A DNA stretch of 64,000 bases from Immundisolibacterales bacterium (lineage in GTDB: Bacteria > Pseudomonadota > Gammaproteobacteria > HK1). A program made the translations under genes and the position numbers. The notes under the pieces were generated by a model. It had not been told where the DNA came from and made no database searches. It saw nothing but the letters and a program-made list of their open reading frames with translations. Location: assembly GCA_026712715.1 (NCBI GenBank), contig JAPOPW010000064.1, forward strand, positions 17,055 through 81,054, given 5' to 3'. Numbering within the stretch: position 1 is the stretch's first letter; each line of letters begins with the position of its first letter. This document shows positions 18,871 through 27,216 of the stretch, piece by piece.

Positions 18871-19803
18871 TCAGATCTCCTCGCGGGCGTCGAAGTGCAC
18901 GAGGATCCCGCCGAGCGCGGCGGGGTGGATGAAGCCGATCATGGCCCGCCTCGAGCCGGGCCGCCCGCGGTCGTCGATCATCCGGCAGCCCGCCTCCCGC
19001 GCGCGGCGCAATGCGTCGTCAGCGTCGGGGACCTTGAACGCGACATGGTGGAGTCCCGGTCCGCGACGGTCGACGTAGCGGGCGAGGGTCCCCATGTCCT
19101 GGCGGGTATCGCCGCGCTCGCCATGCTGCACGTCCGGTGCGTCCGGGCCGAACTCGAGCGGCTCGATGACCTCGAGCTCGGTGTCGCCGATGGTGATGAA
19201 GACGACCCGTCCGCCTCCCACCCGGCGAGGAGGGCGGTTGTGGTACACGATGCCGTACTTGTCGGAGGTGAAGCTCTCGACCGCGATGGATACCTCGACG
19301 TCGCTCTGACGGCTCTCCACCTCGTAACCGAGCTTGCCGGCGAAGCAGGCCTCGGTCCCCGCGCAGTCGTTGGTGGAGATCCCGATGTGGTCGAAGCGTT
19401 CGACCCATCCCGAGGGCGGCGGGAGGTCGAGCGGCGGACTTAACCGGGCGAGGACCCCGCGCGTCTCGGCAGGATCGAGGTCGAAGGCTTCGCCGCCACC
19501 GAGCGCGGCCCGCGAGGCGCCCGCCCCCACCCCGGCCGCCGCCGCCGCATCGCGGACCGCGGCCGGGTCCGAGGCGGCGAGGGCGAAGTGGTGGATTCCC
19601 GTGCGGTCCGTGCCGTCGACCCCGGGGTCTCCCGGCTCGAAGAGGGCGAGCGCGCTCCGCCCGACCGAGAACACGGGAACGTCCTGTCCGTCCGGGCCCG
19701 GAAGGTCGGTCCGCGGCAGATCGAGAACGTTCGTGAAAACGGCGGCGGCCGCGTCGATGTCCCTGGTGACGGCGGCTACGTAGGCGAGTTCACTGGTGAG
19801 CAT
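18871..19803 (-). CDS. VOC-family protein with two glyoxalase/dioxygenase-fold domains
   Basis: A 310-residue protein with two VOC modules. The first (residues 1-125) starts ELAYVAAVTRDIDAAAAVF and includes GIHHFALA. The second (about 135-305) starts RFDHIGISTNDCAGTEACF and includes LHHVAFKVPDADDALRRA and FIHPAALGGILVHF. His and Glu metal-ligand candidates are present in both. The pattern is close to methylmalonyl-CoA epimerase and 4-hydroxyphenylpyruvate-dioxygenase relatives, but the exact reaction is unknown. It points away from the TRAP cluster that follows. Confidence 0.78.
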   Translation of the reverse strand: MLTSELAYVAAVTRDIDAAAAVFTNVLDLPRTDLPGPDGQDVPVFSVGRSALALFEPGDPGVDGTDRTGIHHFALAASDPAAVRDAAAAAGVGAGASRAALGGGEAFDLDPAETRGVLARLSPPLDLPPPSGWVERFDHIGISTNDCAGTEACFAGKLGYEVESRQSDVEVSIAVESFTSDKYGIVYHNRPPRRVGGGRVVFITIGDTELEVIEPLEFGPDAPDVQHGERGDTRQDMGTLARYVDRRGPGLHHVAFKVPDADDALRRAREAGCRMIDDRGRPGSRRAMIGFIHPAALGGILVHFDAREEI

Positions 19804-20171
19804 TCAAAGGTTCCTCGTTGGTTTGCCTGCCGGCGCAAGGTCCGGCGCCGCCGTCGTCTGCCCGCGCCGGTCGTCGGGCATGGTGGCGGCTTCCCGATCG
19901 AACCGGGATGCGGCGGACGGGTCCGGACCCGCCGCGCGGGCGCCCCGGCGACCCCGTGGCCACCACGTCCCGGCATCCCCGGTCATCCCCGTCCGACTCC
20001 TCCGATGTACCCGCCGGGGGAGACGCGACTATACTCGGGACGCTGCCGCTACCGCCTGTTTCGGAGTGGATGCCGTCCCCGGGGGATCGCGCGGCACGAT
20101 TTCGGCGCTGCGCCCGGCCGCGGGGGCGGGCCGAGGAATCGAGGCTGAAATTCACCTGGGAGAGAAACGAA
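19804..20171. other. Intergenic region upstream of the first TRAP cluster
   Basis: I see no gene. A TATACT at 20030-20035 on the plus strand is a possible -10 box, 137 bases before dctP, without a convincing -35. A GGGAGAG ribosome-binding site (20158-20164) precedes the dctP start. Confidence 0.35.
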
Positions 20172-21161
20172 ATGCGCAAGAATCTGAAGTGGGCGGCGGT
20201 CACGGTAGCGGCGGTATCCGTCGTCGGCTGGGCGGAGCTGGCCGCGGCCGAGGCGAGCGTCAAGCTTCGCATCGGGCACGTCACCACCATCGAGGCGATC
20301 GCCGGCCAGGGATCGACCAGGCTGGCCGCGGTGGCCAACGAGCTTTCGAACGGTGCCATCGAGATCGAGATCTTTCCGAACGGCCAGCTCGGAGGCGAGC
20401 TCGAAATGGTCTCCCAGGTTCGCCTCGGCGAGCTCGACATGGCCATGGTGGGCTCCGGGCTCGCGGCCGCCATCGAGCCGACCTTCTCCATCACCGAGCT
20501 GCCGTTCATCTGGAAGGACCGGGAGTCGGCCTGGGCAGTGCTGAACGGTCCGGTCGGCAACGGGATCCTGGCCCTCATGGAGCCCAAGGGCATCAAGGCG
20601 CTCTCTTGGGGAGTGTGGGGGTTCCGCGGCTTTCTCACGAACGGGTTCCCGATCGGGTCCGTGGACGACATGAAGGGCCGCAAGATCCGGATCGTCGAGA
20701 ACCCGCTCTACGTTCAGACGATTCGCGCCTTCGGCGGCAACCCGGTGCCCATGGCCTGGCCCGAGGTCTACTCCGCCCTCCAGCAAAAGGCCATCGACGG
20801 AGTGGAGACCAACTACCACGGCATGGCGAACGCCAAGCAGTACGAGGTTGCGACGCACCTCGCGGTGTCCAACCACATCTTCACCTCCACCGTGTACCTG
20901 ATGAACCTGGACGTGTACGAATCCCTCTCCGCGGAGCACCAGGAGATCATCATGAAGGCGTCGCGCGCGGCCGGCGAGACCATGCGCGACGGCGCCCAGA
21001 AGGCCAACGAGGACGCCATCGCCCTCATGGCTGCGAACGGCATCACGGTGACGCATCCCGAGCGCGACGCGTTCGCGGCCCGGGCGCAGGAGGTGCACGA
21101 CAAGTTCTCCGTCTTCGTCGGCCCCAAGGTCCTTAGCGCGGTCAAGGCCGCCCAGGAATAG
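20172..21161 (+). CDS. dctP: TRAP transporter substrate-binding protein (DctP family)
   Basis: A 329-residue periplasmic binding protein with a signal peptide (MRKNLKWAAVTVAAVSVVGW ... AAAEA). The ATG at 20172 is preceded by GGGAGAG. DctP landmarks are GQLGGELEMVSQVRLGELDM (about residue 74) and GRKIRIVENPLYVQTIRAFGG, whose arginine (KIRIVE) normally binds a substrate carboxylate, followed by PMAWPEVYSALQQKAIDGVE. The substrate is therefore probably a carboxylic acid. It is the first gene of the dctP / hydrolase / dctQ / dctM cluster. Confidence 0.94.
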   Translation: MRKNLKWAAVTVAAVSVVGWAELAAAEASVKLRIGHVTTIEAIAGQGSTRLAAVANELSNGAIEIEIFPNGQLGGELEMVSQVRLGELDMAMVGSGLAAAIEPTFSITELPFIWKDRESAWAVLNGPVGNGILALMEPKGIKALSWGVWGFRGFLTNGFPIGSVDDMKGRKIRIVENPLYVQTIRAFGGNPVPMAWPEVYSALQQKAIDGVETNYHGMANAKQYEVATHLAVSNHIFTSTVYLMNLDVYESLSAEHQEIIMKASRAAGETMRDGAQKANEDAIALMAANGITVTHPERDAFAARAQEVHDKFSVFVGPKVLSAVKAAQE

Positions 21162-21177
21162 CGGCGCCCCTCTCGTA

Positions 21178-21210
21178 CGGGCGGAAGAGGGTGCGATCCT
21201 CTTCCGCCCG
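21178..21210 (+). terminator. Perfect 13-bp hairpin after dctP
   Basis: Arms CGGGCGGAAGAGG and CCTCTTCCGCCCG surround a 7-base loop, starting 17 bases after the dctP stop. There is no U-tract, so it is more likely an attenuator or mRNA-stabilising stem than a full terminator. This would raise dctP output over the membrane subunits. Confidence 0.75.
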
Positions 21211-21243
21211 GAGGGCTTGCTCGCGTTCTTCGAGGGAGGGGCG

Positions 21244-22083
21244 ATGCCGCTCGAACACGTAAACGGGGCCAACCTGTACTTCGAGTCGACCGGGGAGGGC
21301 GTTCCGGTCGTCCTCTGCCACGAGTTCGCGGGCGACATGCGGGCCTGGGAGCCCCAGGTCCGGTATCTCGCCCGCCGCTACCGCGTCATCGCGTTCAATT
21401 ACCGGGGATACCCGCCTTCCGACGTGCCCGATGATCCGGGCGCATACAGCCCGGACGGCCTGGTTGCGGACCTCCTCGGACTGCTCGACGGGCTCGGCCT
21501 CGACCGGGTCCACCTCGCGGGACTCGCCACCGGCGGCAACCTCGTGCTCAACTTCGCCATCGCCCATCCCGCGCGGGTGCGGAGCCTCGTCGTGGCCGGG
21601 GCGGGGGCGGGCACGGTCGACCGCTCCGCCTGGCTCGAGGCGGCCGGGCGATTTGCGGACGACATCGCCCGTGACGGAAGCGAGGGCATCGTCGCGAACG
21701 TCGCGGATGCCCCGCAGCGGGTGATCTTTCGAACCAAGGACCCGCGCGGCTGGCAGGAGTTCGTGGACGGCATGCGCCGGCTCTCGCCGGCGGGCGCCGA
21801 ACACGTCATGCGCGAGGTCCTGATTCCCCGCGCCCCCGTCTTCGCGCTTGCCGAGGGCATTCGCCGGCTCGCCATGCCGATCCTCGTGATGTGCGGCGAC
21901 CGGGACGGGCCGGCCTCCGAGCCCAGCCGCTTCATCCGCGACACCGCTCCGCACGCGGGGCTGGCCGTCGTCCCGATGTGCGGCCACACCCTGAACTCCG
22001 AAGAGCCGGATCTCTTCAATCGGATCGCGGGCTCGTTCCTTGCCGCGGTCGACGCGGGACGATGGGGCACGTGGCGCGCTTGA
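21244..22083 (+). CDS. Alpha/beta hydrolase-fold protein with a replaced nucleophile
   Basis: A 279-residue alpha/beta-fold protein. The start at 21244 is set by GAGGGAGG 6 bases upstream. The HG-like oxyanion segment is VLCHEFAGDMRAWEPQ. The acid (ILVMCGDRDG) and histidine (MCGHTLNSEEP) are in place, but the nucleophile elbow reads G-L-A-T-G with Ala95 where Ser is expected. It is therefore either inactive, a binding protein, or uses another mechanism. It sits between dctP and dctQ, so it may process or sense the transported compound. Confidence 0.82.
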   Translation: MPLEHVNGANLYFESTGEGVPVVLCHEFAGDMRAWEPQVRYLARRYRVIAFNYRGYPPSDVPDDPGAYSPDGLVADLLGLLDGLGLDRVHLAGLATGGNLVLNFAIAHPARVRSLVVAGAGAGTVDRSAWLEAAGRFADDIARDGSEGIVANVADAPQRVIFRTKDPRGWQEFVDGMRRLSPAGAEHVMREVLIPRAPVFALAEGIRRLAMPILVMCGDRDGPASEPSRFIRDTAPHAGLAVVPMCGHTLNSEEPDLFNRIAGSFLAAVDAGRWGTWRA

Positions 22084-22149
22084 CCCGGGACCCGGCATGA
22101 AGAATCGGTTCGGACCGGACCGAACGGCGAGCGAGGAGGGCCCGGCGCG

Positions 22150-22755
22150 ATGATGATGCCCATTCCGGGCGAGGTGAAGATCCTCGTCTTCCTTCTCGTG
22201 GTCGCGGCCCTGGTCGCAACCTGGCTCCTCCGCGAGGAGTGGGGGGGCCGCGGGGGCGAGGGCGGGATCGACTTCTGGAAGATCGTCGAGGACACCGTGA
22301 GCCATTTCCTGCTGCTCGCGATGCTCGTCTCCGCCGCCCTCCAGGTCATCGTGCGCTACCTCCTGTCCGACACCATCACGATGCCCTGGACCGAGGAGTT
22401 CGGCCGGCTGGTGATGGTGTGGGGAGCGCTCTGGGGCGCCGCCCAGCTCCAGCGAAGCGACGACCACATCAGCATGTCGGTGGTCTTCGACCTGCTTCCG
22501 CCCCGAGCGCAGCTCGCGGTGCGCCTCTTCGGCGACCTCGTCACCCTCGGCGTGCTCGTACCCATCGTCTGGTACGGCTGGAAGAGCGCGGTGGCCCTCG
22601 ACATCATGTACACGATCGCGCTCGGCATCCCACTGTCCGTGTTCGCCTATCCCATCCCCGTCGCGGGAGCGCTCATCGTTCTCCATACCATCTCGCTCAT
22701 GGTCCGCCGGATCCGCGGAGTGCCGATCCGGTCGAGCGTCATCACGGAGATGTAG
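22150..22755 (+). CDS. dctQ: TRAP transporter small membrane subunit (DctQ family)
   Basis: A 201-residue inner-membrane protein with four predicted transmembrane helices (about residues 10-28, 48-70, 85-105 and 130-180 region). The family marker MPWTEEFGRLVMVWGALWGA lies near residue 79. It bridges the binding protein and the DctM channel. It has an additional N-terminal segment of about 40 residues, including a first hydrophobic stretch, compared with a minimal DctQ. It is 4 bases upstream of dctM. Confidence 0.92.
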   Translation: MMMPIPGEVKILVFLLVVAALVATWLLREEWGGRGGEGGIDFWKIVEDTVSHFLLLAMLVSAALQVIVRYLLSDTITMPWTEEFGRLVMVWGALWGAAQLQRSDDHISMSVVFDLLPPRAQLAVRLFGDLVTLGVLVPIVWYGWKSAVALDIMYTIALGIPLSVFAYPIPVAGALIVLHTISLMVRRIRGVPIRSSVITEM

Positions 22756-22758
22756 CGC

Positions 22759-24051
22759 GTGTCTCCCCTCGCCGTCGTCCTGGTCGTCTTCTTCAGCCTG
22801 TTCTTCCTGCGGGTACCGATCGCGATCGTCCTGATCGCATCGTCGCTGGTCGGGCTCTGGCTCGCCCCGACCGGGATCAAGTTCTCGACCATCCCGACCA
22901 CGATGTGGCAGGGGATCAATCACTTCGTCCTCATGGCGATCCCGTTCTTCATCCTGATGGGCGACCTCGCCCTCGCGAGCGGGGTCACCCAGCGGCTCGC
23001 CAACCTCGCCAAGGCGTTCGTCGGTCACGTGGCCGGGGGACTGGCGCACGTCAGCGTCATCGTGAACATCATCATGGCCGGCATGTCGGGCTCGGACCTC
23101 GCCGACGCCGCGGCGACCGGAAAGCTGTTGATTCCGGGCATGCGCCGCGCCGGATACCCGGCCTCCTACGCGGCATCGATCATCGGCGGCGCGGCCACCA
23201 TCGGACCCCTCATCCCGCCGAGCATCGCATTCATCATCTTCGCCGCGGCGACGGAGACGTCGGTCGGCCGGCTCTTCCTGGGAGGCGCGATACCGGGCCT
23301 GTTGCTCGGGATCTTCCTGATGGTGCAGGCCTACGTCGTCGCCCGCCGGAACGACTATCCCCGCGAGCCCCGCATGCCCTATCGCGAGCGCGTGCGGGCG
23401 ACCGCGGCCGGCCTGCCGGTCCTGATCATCCCGATCATCGTGCTCGGGAGCATCCTGACCGGCATCGCGACGCCGACCGAAGCGGCGGTGCTCGGCGTGA
23501 TCGCCGTCGCACTGGTGGGCGGTCTGTTCTACCGCGAATTGACGGCAAAGAGCTTCGCGCGCGAGATGTTGAGCACAATCAAGACGATCGGCGCGGTATT
23601 TCTCATCATCTCGGCCGCTGCGGTCTTCGGGCGGGTCCTCACCCTCTATGGCGCGGCCGATGCGCTGGCGACGTGGCTCACCGGAATCACCGACGAGCCC
23701 ATCGTGTTTCTCCTCGGCGTCAACGTCATCTACCTCCTGCTCGGGAGCATGGTCGACACGGTTCCCATCCTGCTCGTCTTCGTGCCGATTCTCATGCCGA
23801 CGGTCGAGGCCCTCGGAATCGACGTCGTCCACTTCGGCGTCATCACCGTGTTCAACCTGCTCATCGGGCTGATCACGCCGCCCTATGGGCTCACCATGTA
23901 CCTGCTGTGCCGGATCACCGGCATCTCTCTCCAGCAGTTCTGGCAGCACATGTGGCCCATCTTCCTGACGATGATCGTGGCCCTGCTCCTGGTGACGTTC
24001 TTTCCCGTCCTCACCACGTGGCTCCCGAATCTCGTGATGCCGGTGCGATAG
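22759..24051 (+). CDS. dctM: TRAP transporter large permease subunit (DctM family)
   Basis: A 430-residue sodium-coupled permease with about 12 hydrophobic segments and a GTG start. DctM signatures are PFFILMGDLALASGVTQRL (about residue 57), GMSGSDLADAAATGKLLIP and GPLIPPSIAFIIFA, with GLITPPYGLTMYL near residue 375. It forms the transport channel with the upstream dctQ. The stop is 155 bases before the next gene. Confidence 0.95.
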   Translation: MSPLAVVLVVFFSLFFLRVPIAIVLIASSLVGLWLAPTGIKFSTIPTTMWQGINHFVLMAIPFFILMGDLALASGVTQRLANLAKAFVGHVAGGLAHVSVIVNIIMAGMSGSDLADAAATGKLLIPGMRRAGYPASYAASIIGGAATIGPLIPPSIAFIIFAAATETSVGRLFLGGAIPGLLLGIFLMVQAYVVARRNDYPREPRMPYRERVRATAAGLPVLIIPIIVLGSILTGIATPTEAAVLGVIAVALVGGLFYRELTAKSFAREMLSTIKTIGAVFLIISAAAVFGRVLTLYGAADALATWLTGITDEPIVFLLGVNVIYLLLGSMVDTVPILLVFVPILMPTVEALGIDVVHFGVITVFNLLIGLITPPYGLTMYLLCRITGISLQQFWQHMWPIFLTMIVALLLVTFFPVLTTWLPNLVMPVR

Positions 24052-24206
24052 TGGGGGCGACCGAGCGTGTGCGATGGAACGGGCGTGACGGTCGCGGCGC
24101 ACCCGGGTACGGCGAACGCCGGCAAGGCGAATGCCGATGAGCGCCGATTCGTCGAGGCCGGCGGACGAGGCCGGGTCCGAGGTGCGAACGTGAAGGCACG
24201 AGCGAA

Positions 24207-25286
24207 ATGAATCCGGCCGACCCGGTACGGGGTCCGGACGCCCCGATGCACCCGGTCCGGGGCCCGGCGGTCTGGCGAGCGGACGACATGGCGGGGCGCG
24301 ACGACTGGCTTCACGTGCTCGCCGAGGACGAGGTCGCCGAGCTCTCTGCCGCCGCGGACGAGGCGTGCGCCGGTGGCTTCGACCTCCTGGGGCTGGATCG
24401 GGGCCGGTTCGACCTTTCGTCGTCCCTGTCCGAGACCCTCGCACGGATTCGCTCGCGAATCATCGACGGGCTCGGCTTCGTCCAGATCCGGGGGCTTCCC
24501 GTCGCGCGCTTCGGCCGGCGCAAGGCCGCGACGATTTTCTGGGGCATCGCGCAGCACTTCGGTGACGAGGTCGTCTCGCAGAACGCGCGCGGCAACCTGC
24601 TGGACCACGTGAAGGACATCGGTCAGGAGTTTCGCGATCCGACGAGCCGCGGTCCCTACACCCGCGAACGGATCGAATACCACACCGATGCCTGTGACGT
24701 CGTGGGGCTCCTGTGCCTCCACCCCTCGGTAAGCGGGGGCGAGAGCACCCTCGCGAGCGGGGGAGCGGTCCACAACGAGATGCTGTGCCGGCGGCCCGAC
24801 CTGGTCGAAGCCCTGCTCGAGCCCGTTTACCGGGATCGCCGCGGCGAGGTGCCCTCCGGCCGGGAGCCGTGGTACGCGATGCCCGTGTTCAACTTCTTCG
24901 AGGGGCACCTGTCGATCACCAACGAGCCGTCGTACATCGACTCGGTGGCACGGTTCTTCGACACGAACCCCAACTCTCCCGCGCAGCTCGAGGGATTGCG
25001 GCTCCTCGACGAGATCGCCGAGGAGCTGCATTTCGACATCGCGTTCGAGGCGGGCGACATGCAGTTCCTGCACAACCACACCGTGATGCACTCGCGCCAG
25101 GCGTTCACCGACTTCCCCGACCCCGCACGCAAGCGCCATCTCCTTCGCATCTGGCTCTTGACCCACGACGGGCGTCCCGTGCCGCCCGTCTTCTTCGAAC
25201 GCAACGGATCGCCGGATACCTCTCGCCGTCCGGGCGGAATCGTGGGGACCGACACGACGCCGCGCGTGCCGCTCGACGGCCTGTGA
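24207..25286 (+). CDS. TauD/TfdA-family Fe(II)/2-oxoglutarate dioxygenase
   Basis: A 359-residue protein with the iron-binding facial triad: His159 and Asp161 in EYHTDACD, and His295 in VMHSRQAF. The 2-oxoglutarate arginine is in KRHLLRIWLLT. The long GGESTLASGGAVHNEM segment near residue 180 is typical of the family. It hydroxylates a small organic acid or amine, with the substrate unknown. It follows the TRAP cluster on the same strand and may act on its cargo. Confidence 0.88.
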   Translation: MNPADPVRGPDAPMHPVRGPAVWRADDMAGRDDWLHVLAEDEVAELSAAADEACAGGFDLLGLDRGRFDLSSSLSETLARIRSRIIDGLGFVQIRGLPVARFGRRKAATIFWGIAQHFGDEVVSQNARGNLLDHVKDIGQEFRDPTSRGPYTRERIEYHTDACDVVGLLCLHPSVSGGESTLASGGAVHNEMLCRRPDLVEALLEPVYRDRRGEVPSGREPWYAMPVFNFFEGHLSITNEPSYIDSVARFFDTNPNSPAQLEGLRLLDEIAEELHFDIAFEAGDMQFLHNHTVMHSRQAFTDFPDPARKRHLLRIWLLTHDGRPVPPVFFERNGSPDTSRRPGGIVGTDTTPRVPLDGL

Positions 25287-25425
25287 ACGCCGGCTTCGGG
25301 GCCGGGAGGAGGGCCACGACCCGCGTTCCGAAGGGGTGAAGCCCATCCGCGATCATGCGCAGGGCCGAACCCGGTCCGACGGCGCGTCATCCCGGGATCC
25401 GGGACGAACGAGAAGAAGAGGAACC

Positions 25426-26487
25426 ATGATCAACCTCTACAGCGACACCCAGACCCTTCCCACCGAGGCGATGCGCGAGGCGATGGCCCGCGCGCCGGTC
25501 GGCGACGAGCAGCGCATGGAGGACCCGAGCGTCAACCGCCTGTGCGAGACCGTGGCGGACCTCCTTGGCAAGGAGGCGGCGGTGTTCCTGCCGTCGGGGA
25601 CGATGTGCAACGAGCTCGCGATTCGCGTGCACTGCACGGCGGGCGACGAGATCATCGCGGACCGCACCGCCCATATCGTCCACTTCGAGGGCGGGGCGCC
25701 GGCCGCGCTGAGCGGAGTGATGATCGCGCCCCTCGACGGCGAGCGTGGCGTGTTCAGCGGCGAGCAGGCGCGCGCGGCGGTCCGCGATCCGGCGAATCGC
25801 TACGCACCGCGTACCCGGTTGCTCGCGGTCGAGCAGACGGCGAACCTCGGAGGGGGCACGGTCTGGCCGGTCGATGCGCTGCGGGCGGTTGTCGCGGTGG
25901 CGCGCGAACACGGACTCGCGACCCACATGGACGGCGCCCGGATGCTGAACGCGGCCGTCGCGTCCGGGGTTCCGGCGCGAACCATCGCGGATGGCTTCGA
26001 CACGGTCTGGATCGACCTCAGCAAGGGGCTCGGCTGTCCGGTGGGGGCGGTGCTCGCGACCTCGCGGGATCGGCTCGACGACGTCTGGCGCTGGAAGCAA
26101 CGACTCGGGGGGGCGATGCGGCAGGCCGGGATTCTCGCCGCGGCCGGGATCCACGCCTTCGAGCATCACGTCGAACGGCTCGCCGACGACCACCGCCTCG
26201 CCCGGCGCTTCGCTGAAGGGGTGGCCGGCATCGAGGGCCTCGACATCGACCTCGACGCGGCCGAAACCAACATCGTCTATTTCCGGTTGGCGGAGACGGC
26301 GGAGGGTTCGGCGAAAGACGTGGTGGCCGCGCTCGCGGAGCGCGGCGTGTCGATCGGAGCCCTCGGACCGCGCCTCCTGCGCGCCGTCACCCACCTCGAC
26401 GTGGACGCGGCCGACGTGGACGCGGCGCTCGAAGCCTTGCGCGGAGTCATGGCGGACGCCCCGGATCGGCCCCGGTCCGGAGCCTGA
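25426..26487 (+). CDS. ltaE: Low-specificity L-threonine aldolase
   Basis: A 353-residue fold-type I PLP enzyme. The Schiff-base lysine is Lys200 in WIDLSKGLGCPVGA. Cofactor contacts are visible in FLPSGTMCNELAIR and THMDGARMLNAA. It cleaves L-threonine and related beta-hydroxy amino acids to glycine and an aldehyde. The ATG at 25426 follows an AGAAGAAGAGG purine run and begins the conserved MINLYSDTQTLP. It could belong to the preceding dioxygenase gene's transcript, 139 bases upstream. Confidence 0.93.
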   Translation: MINLYSDTQTLPTEAMREAMARAPVGDEQRMEDPSVNRLCETVADLLGKEAAVFLPSGTMCNELAIRVHCTAGDEIIADRTAHIVHFEGGAPAALSGVMIAPLDGERGVFSGEQARAAVRDPANRYAPRTRLLAVEQTANLGGGTVWPVDALRAVVAVAREHGLATHMDGARMLNAAVASGVPARTIADGFDTVWIDLSKGLGCPVGAVLATSRDRLDDVWRWKQRLGGAMRQAGILAAAGIHAFEHHVERLADDHRLARRFAEGVAGIEGLDIDLDAAETNIVYFRLAETAEGSAKDVVAALAERGVSIGALGPRLLRAVTHLDVDAADVDAALEALRGVMADAPDRPRSGA

Positions 26488-26512
26488 GACCGCAAGCGGC
26501 GCGCCTGGCGGA

Positions 26513-27043
26513 TCAGCGCCGGGGCGGCTTCACCACCTCGATCATCTCGCCGTCGCCCGCGTTCAGCTCGCCCCAGTCCGCGGGCATGCGGATGCGGGCG
26601 AGGGTCGCGGTGGCGAGGCGGACCCGGTGGGGGTCGGCGTGGGCGAGGAGTCCGGCGACCAGCTCGAACCCGGGATTGTGGCCGACGAGCATCACTCGCC
26701 GGGGCTCGGTCGGTACCTCCGCGAGCACGGCGAGAAGGTCCGAGACGCGCGAGTCGTAGATCCGCTCCCGCCACCGGATGCCTTCGGTGGACAGGCCCGC
26801 CGCGTGGCAGAACCCTTCCGCCGTCTCCCGGGCCCGTTGCGCCGGCGACGCGACGACGAAGTCCGGCACGGCTCGCGCATCCACTGCCCACCGCGCAATC
26901 CAGGCCGTGTCGGACTGCCCGCGCGCATCCAGCGGCCGGTCGAAGTCCGGCTCCACCGAGCCGTGCGGCACGGCATGCCCGTGCCGCAGCAGCAGCAGCT
27001 CGCGGCCGTACTCGGTCTCGGGACCGGGAGAGGATTCCGGCAT
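26513..27043 (-). CDS. sixA: Phosphohistidine phosphatase SixA
   Basis: A 176-residue histidine-phosphatase family protein. The phospho-accepting motif is ELLLLRHGHAVPHG (about residue 15). The second conserved region is VASPAQRARETAEGF, and the C-terminal VMLVGHNPGFE carries the second active-site histidine. SixA proteins dephosphorylate histidine phosphotransfer proteins. The gene converges on ltaE, with 25 bases between stops. Confidence 0.9.
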   Translation of the reverse strand: MPESSPGPETEYGRELLLLRHGHAVPHGSVEPDFDRPLDARGQSDTAWIARWAVDARAVPDFVVASPAQRARETAEGFCHAAGLSTEGIRWRERIYDSRVSDLLAVLAEVPTEPRRVMLVGHNPGFELVAGLLAHADPHRVRLATATLARIRMPADWGELNAGDGEMIEVVKPPRR

Positions 27044-27081
27044 GCCTGATCTCCTCGTGTCGCGGCTCCGGCAAGCCTCCC

Positions 27082-27160
27082 GATGGTGCCCCGACCAGGA
27101 TTCGAACCTGGGACCTGACGCTTAGGAGGCGTCCGCTCTATCCATCTGAGCTACCGGGGC
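27082..27160 (-). tRNA. tRNA-Arg (anticodon CCT)
   Basis: The complement reads GCCCCGG at the 5' end and pairs with the 3' end. It has a GTTCGAATC T-loop and an anticodon stem-loop GACGC-CTCCTAA-GCGTC, so the anticodon is CCT (AGG codons). The CCA end is encoded (27082-27084). Confidence 0.95.
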
Positions 27161-27216
27161 GGGGGCATGGGCGGGTGCGGCCGGGGCGGTACGCAATCTC
27201 CCGCGCCGCGTTCGAA

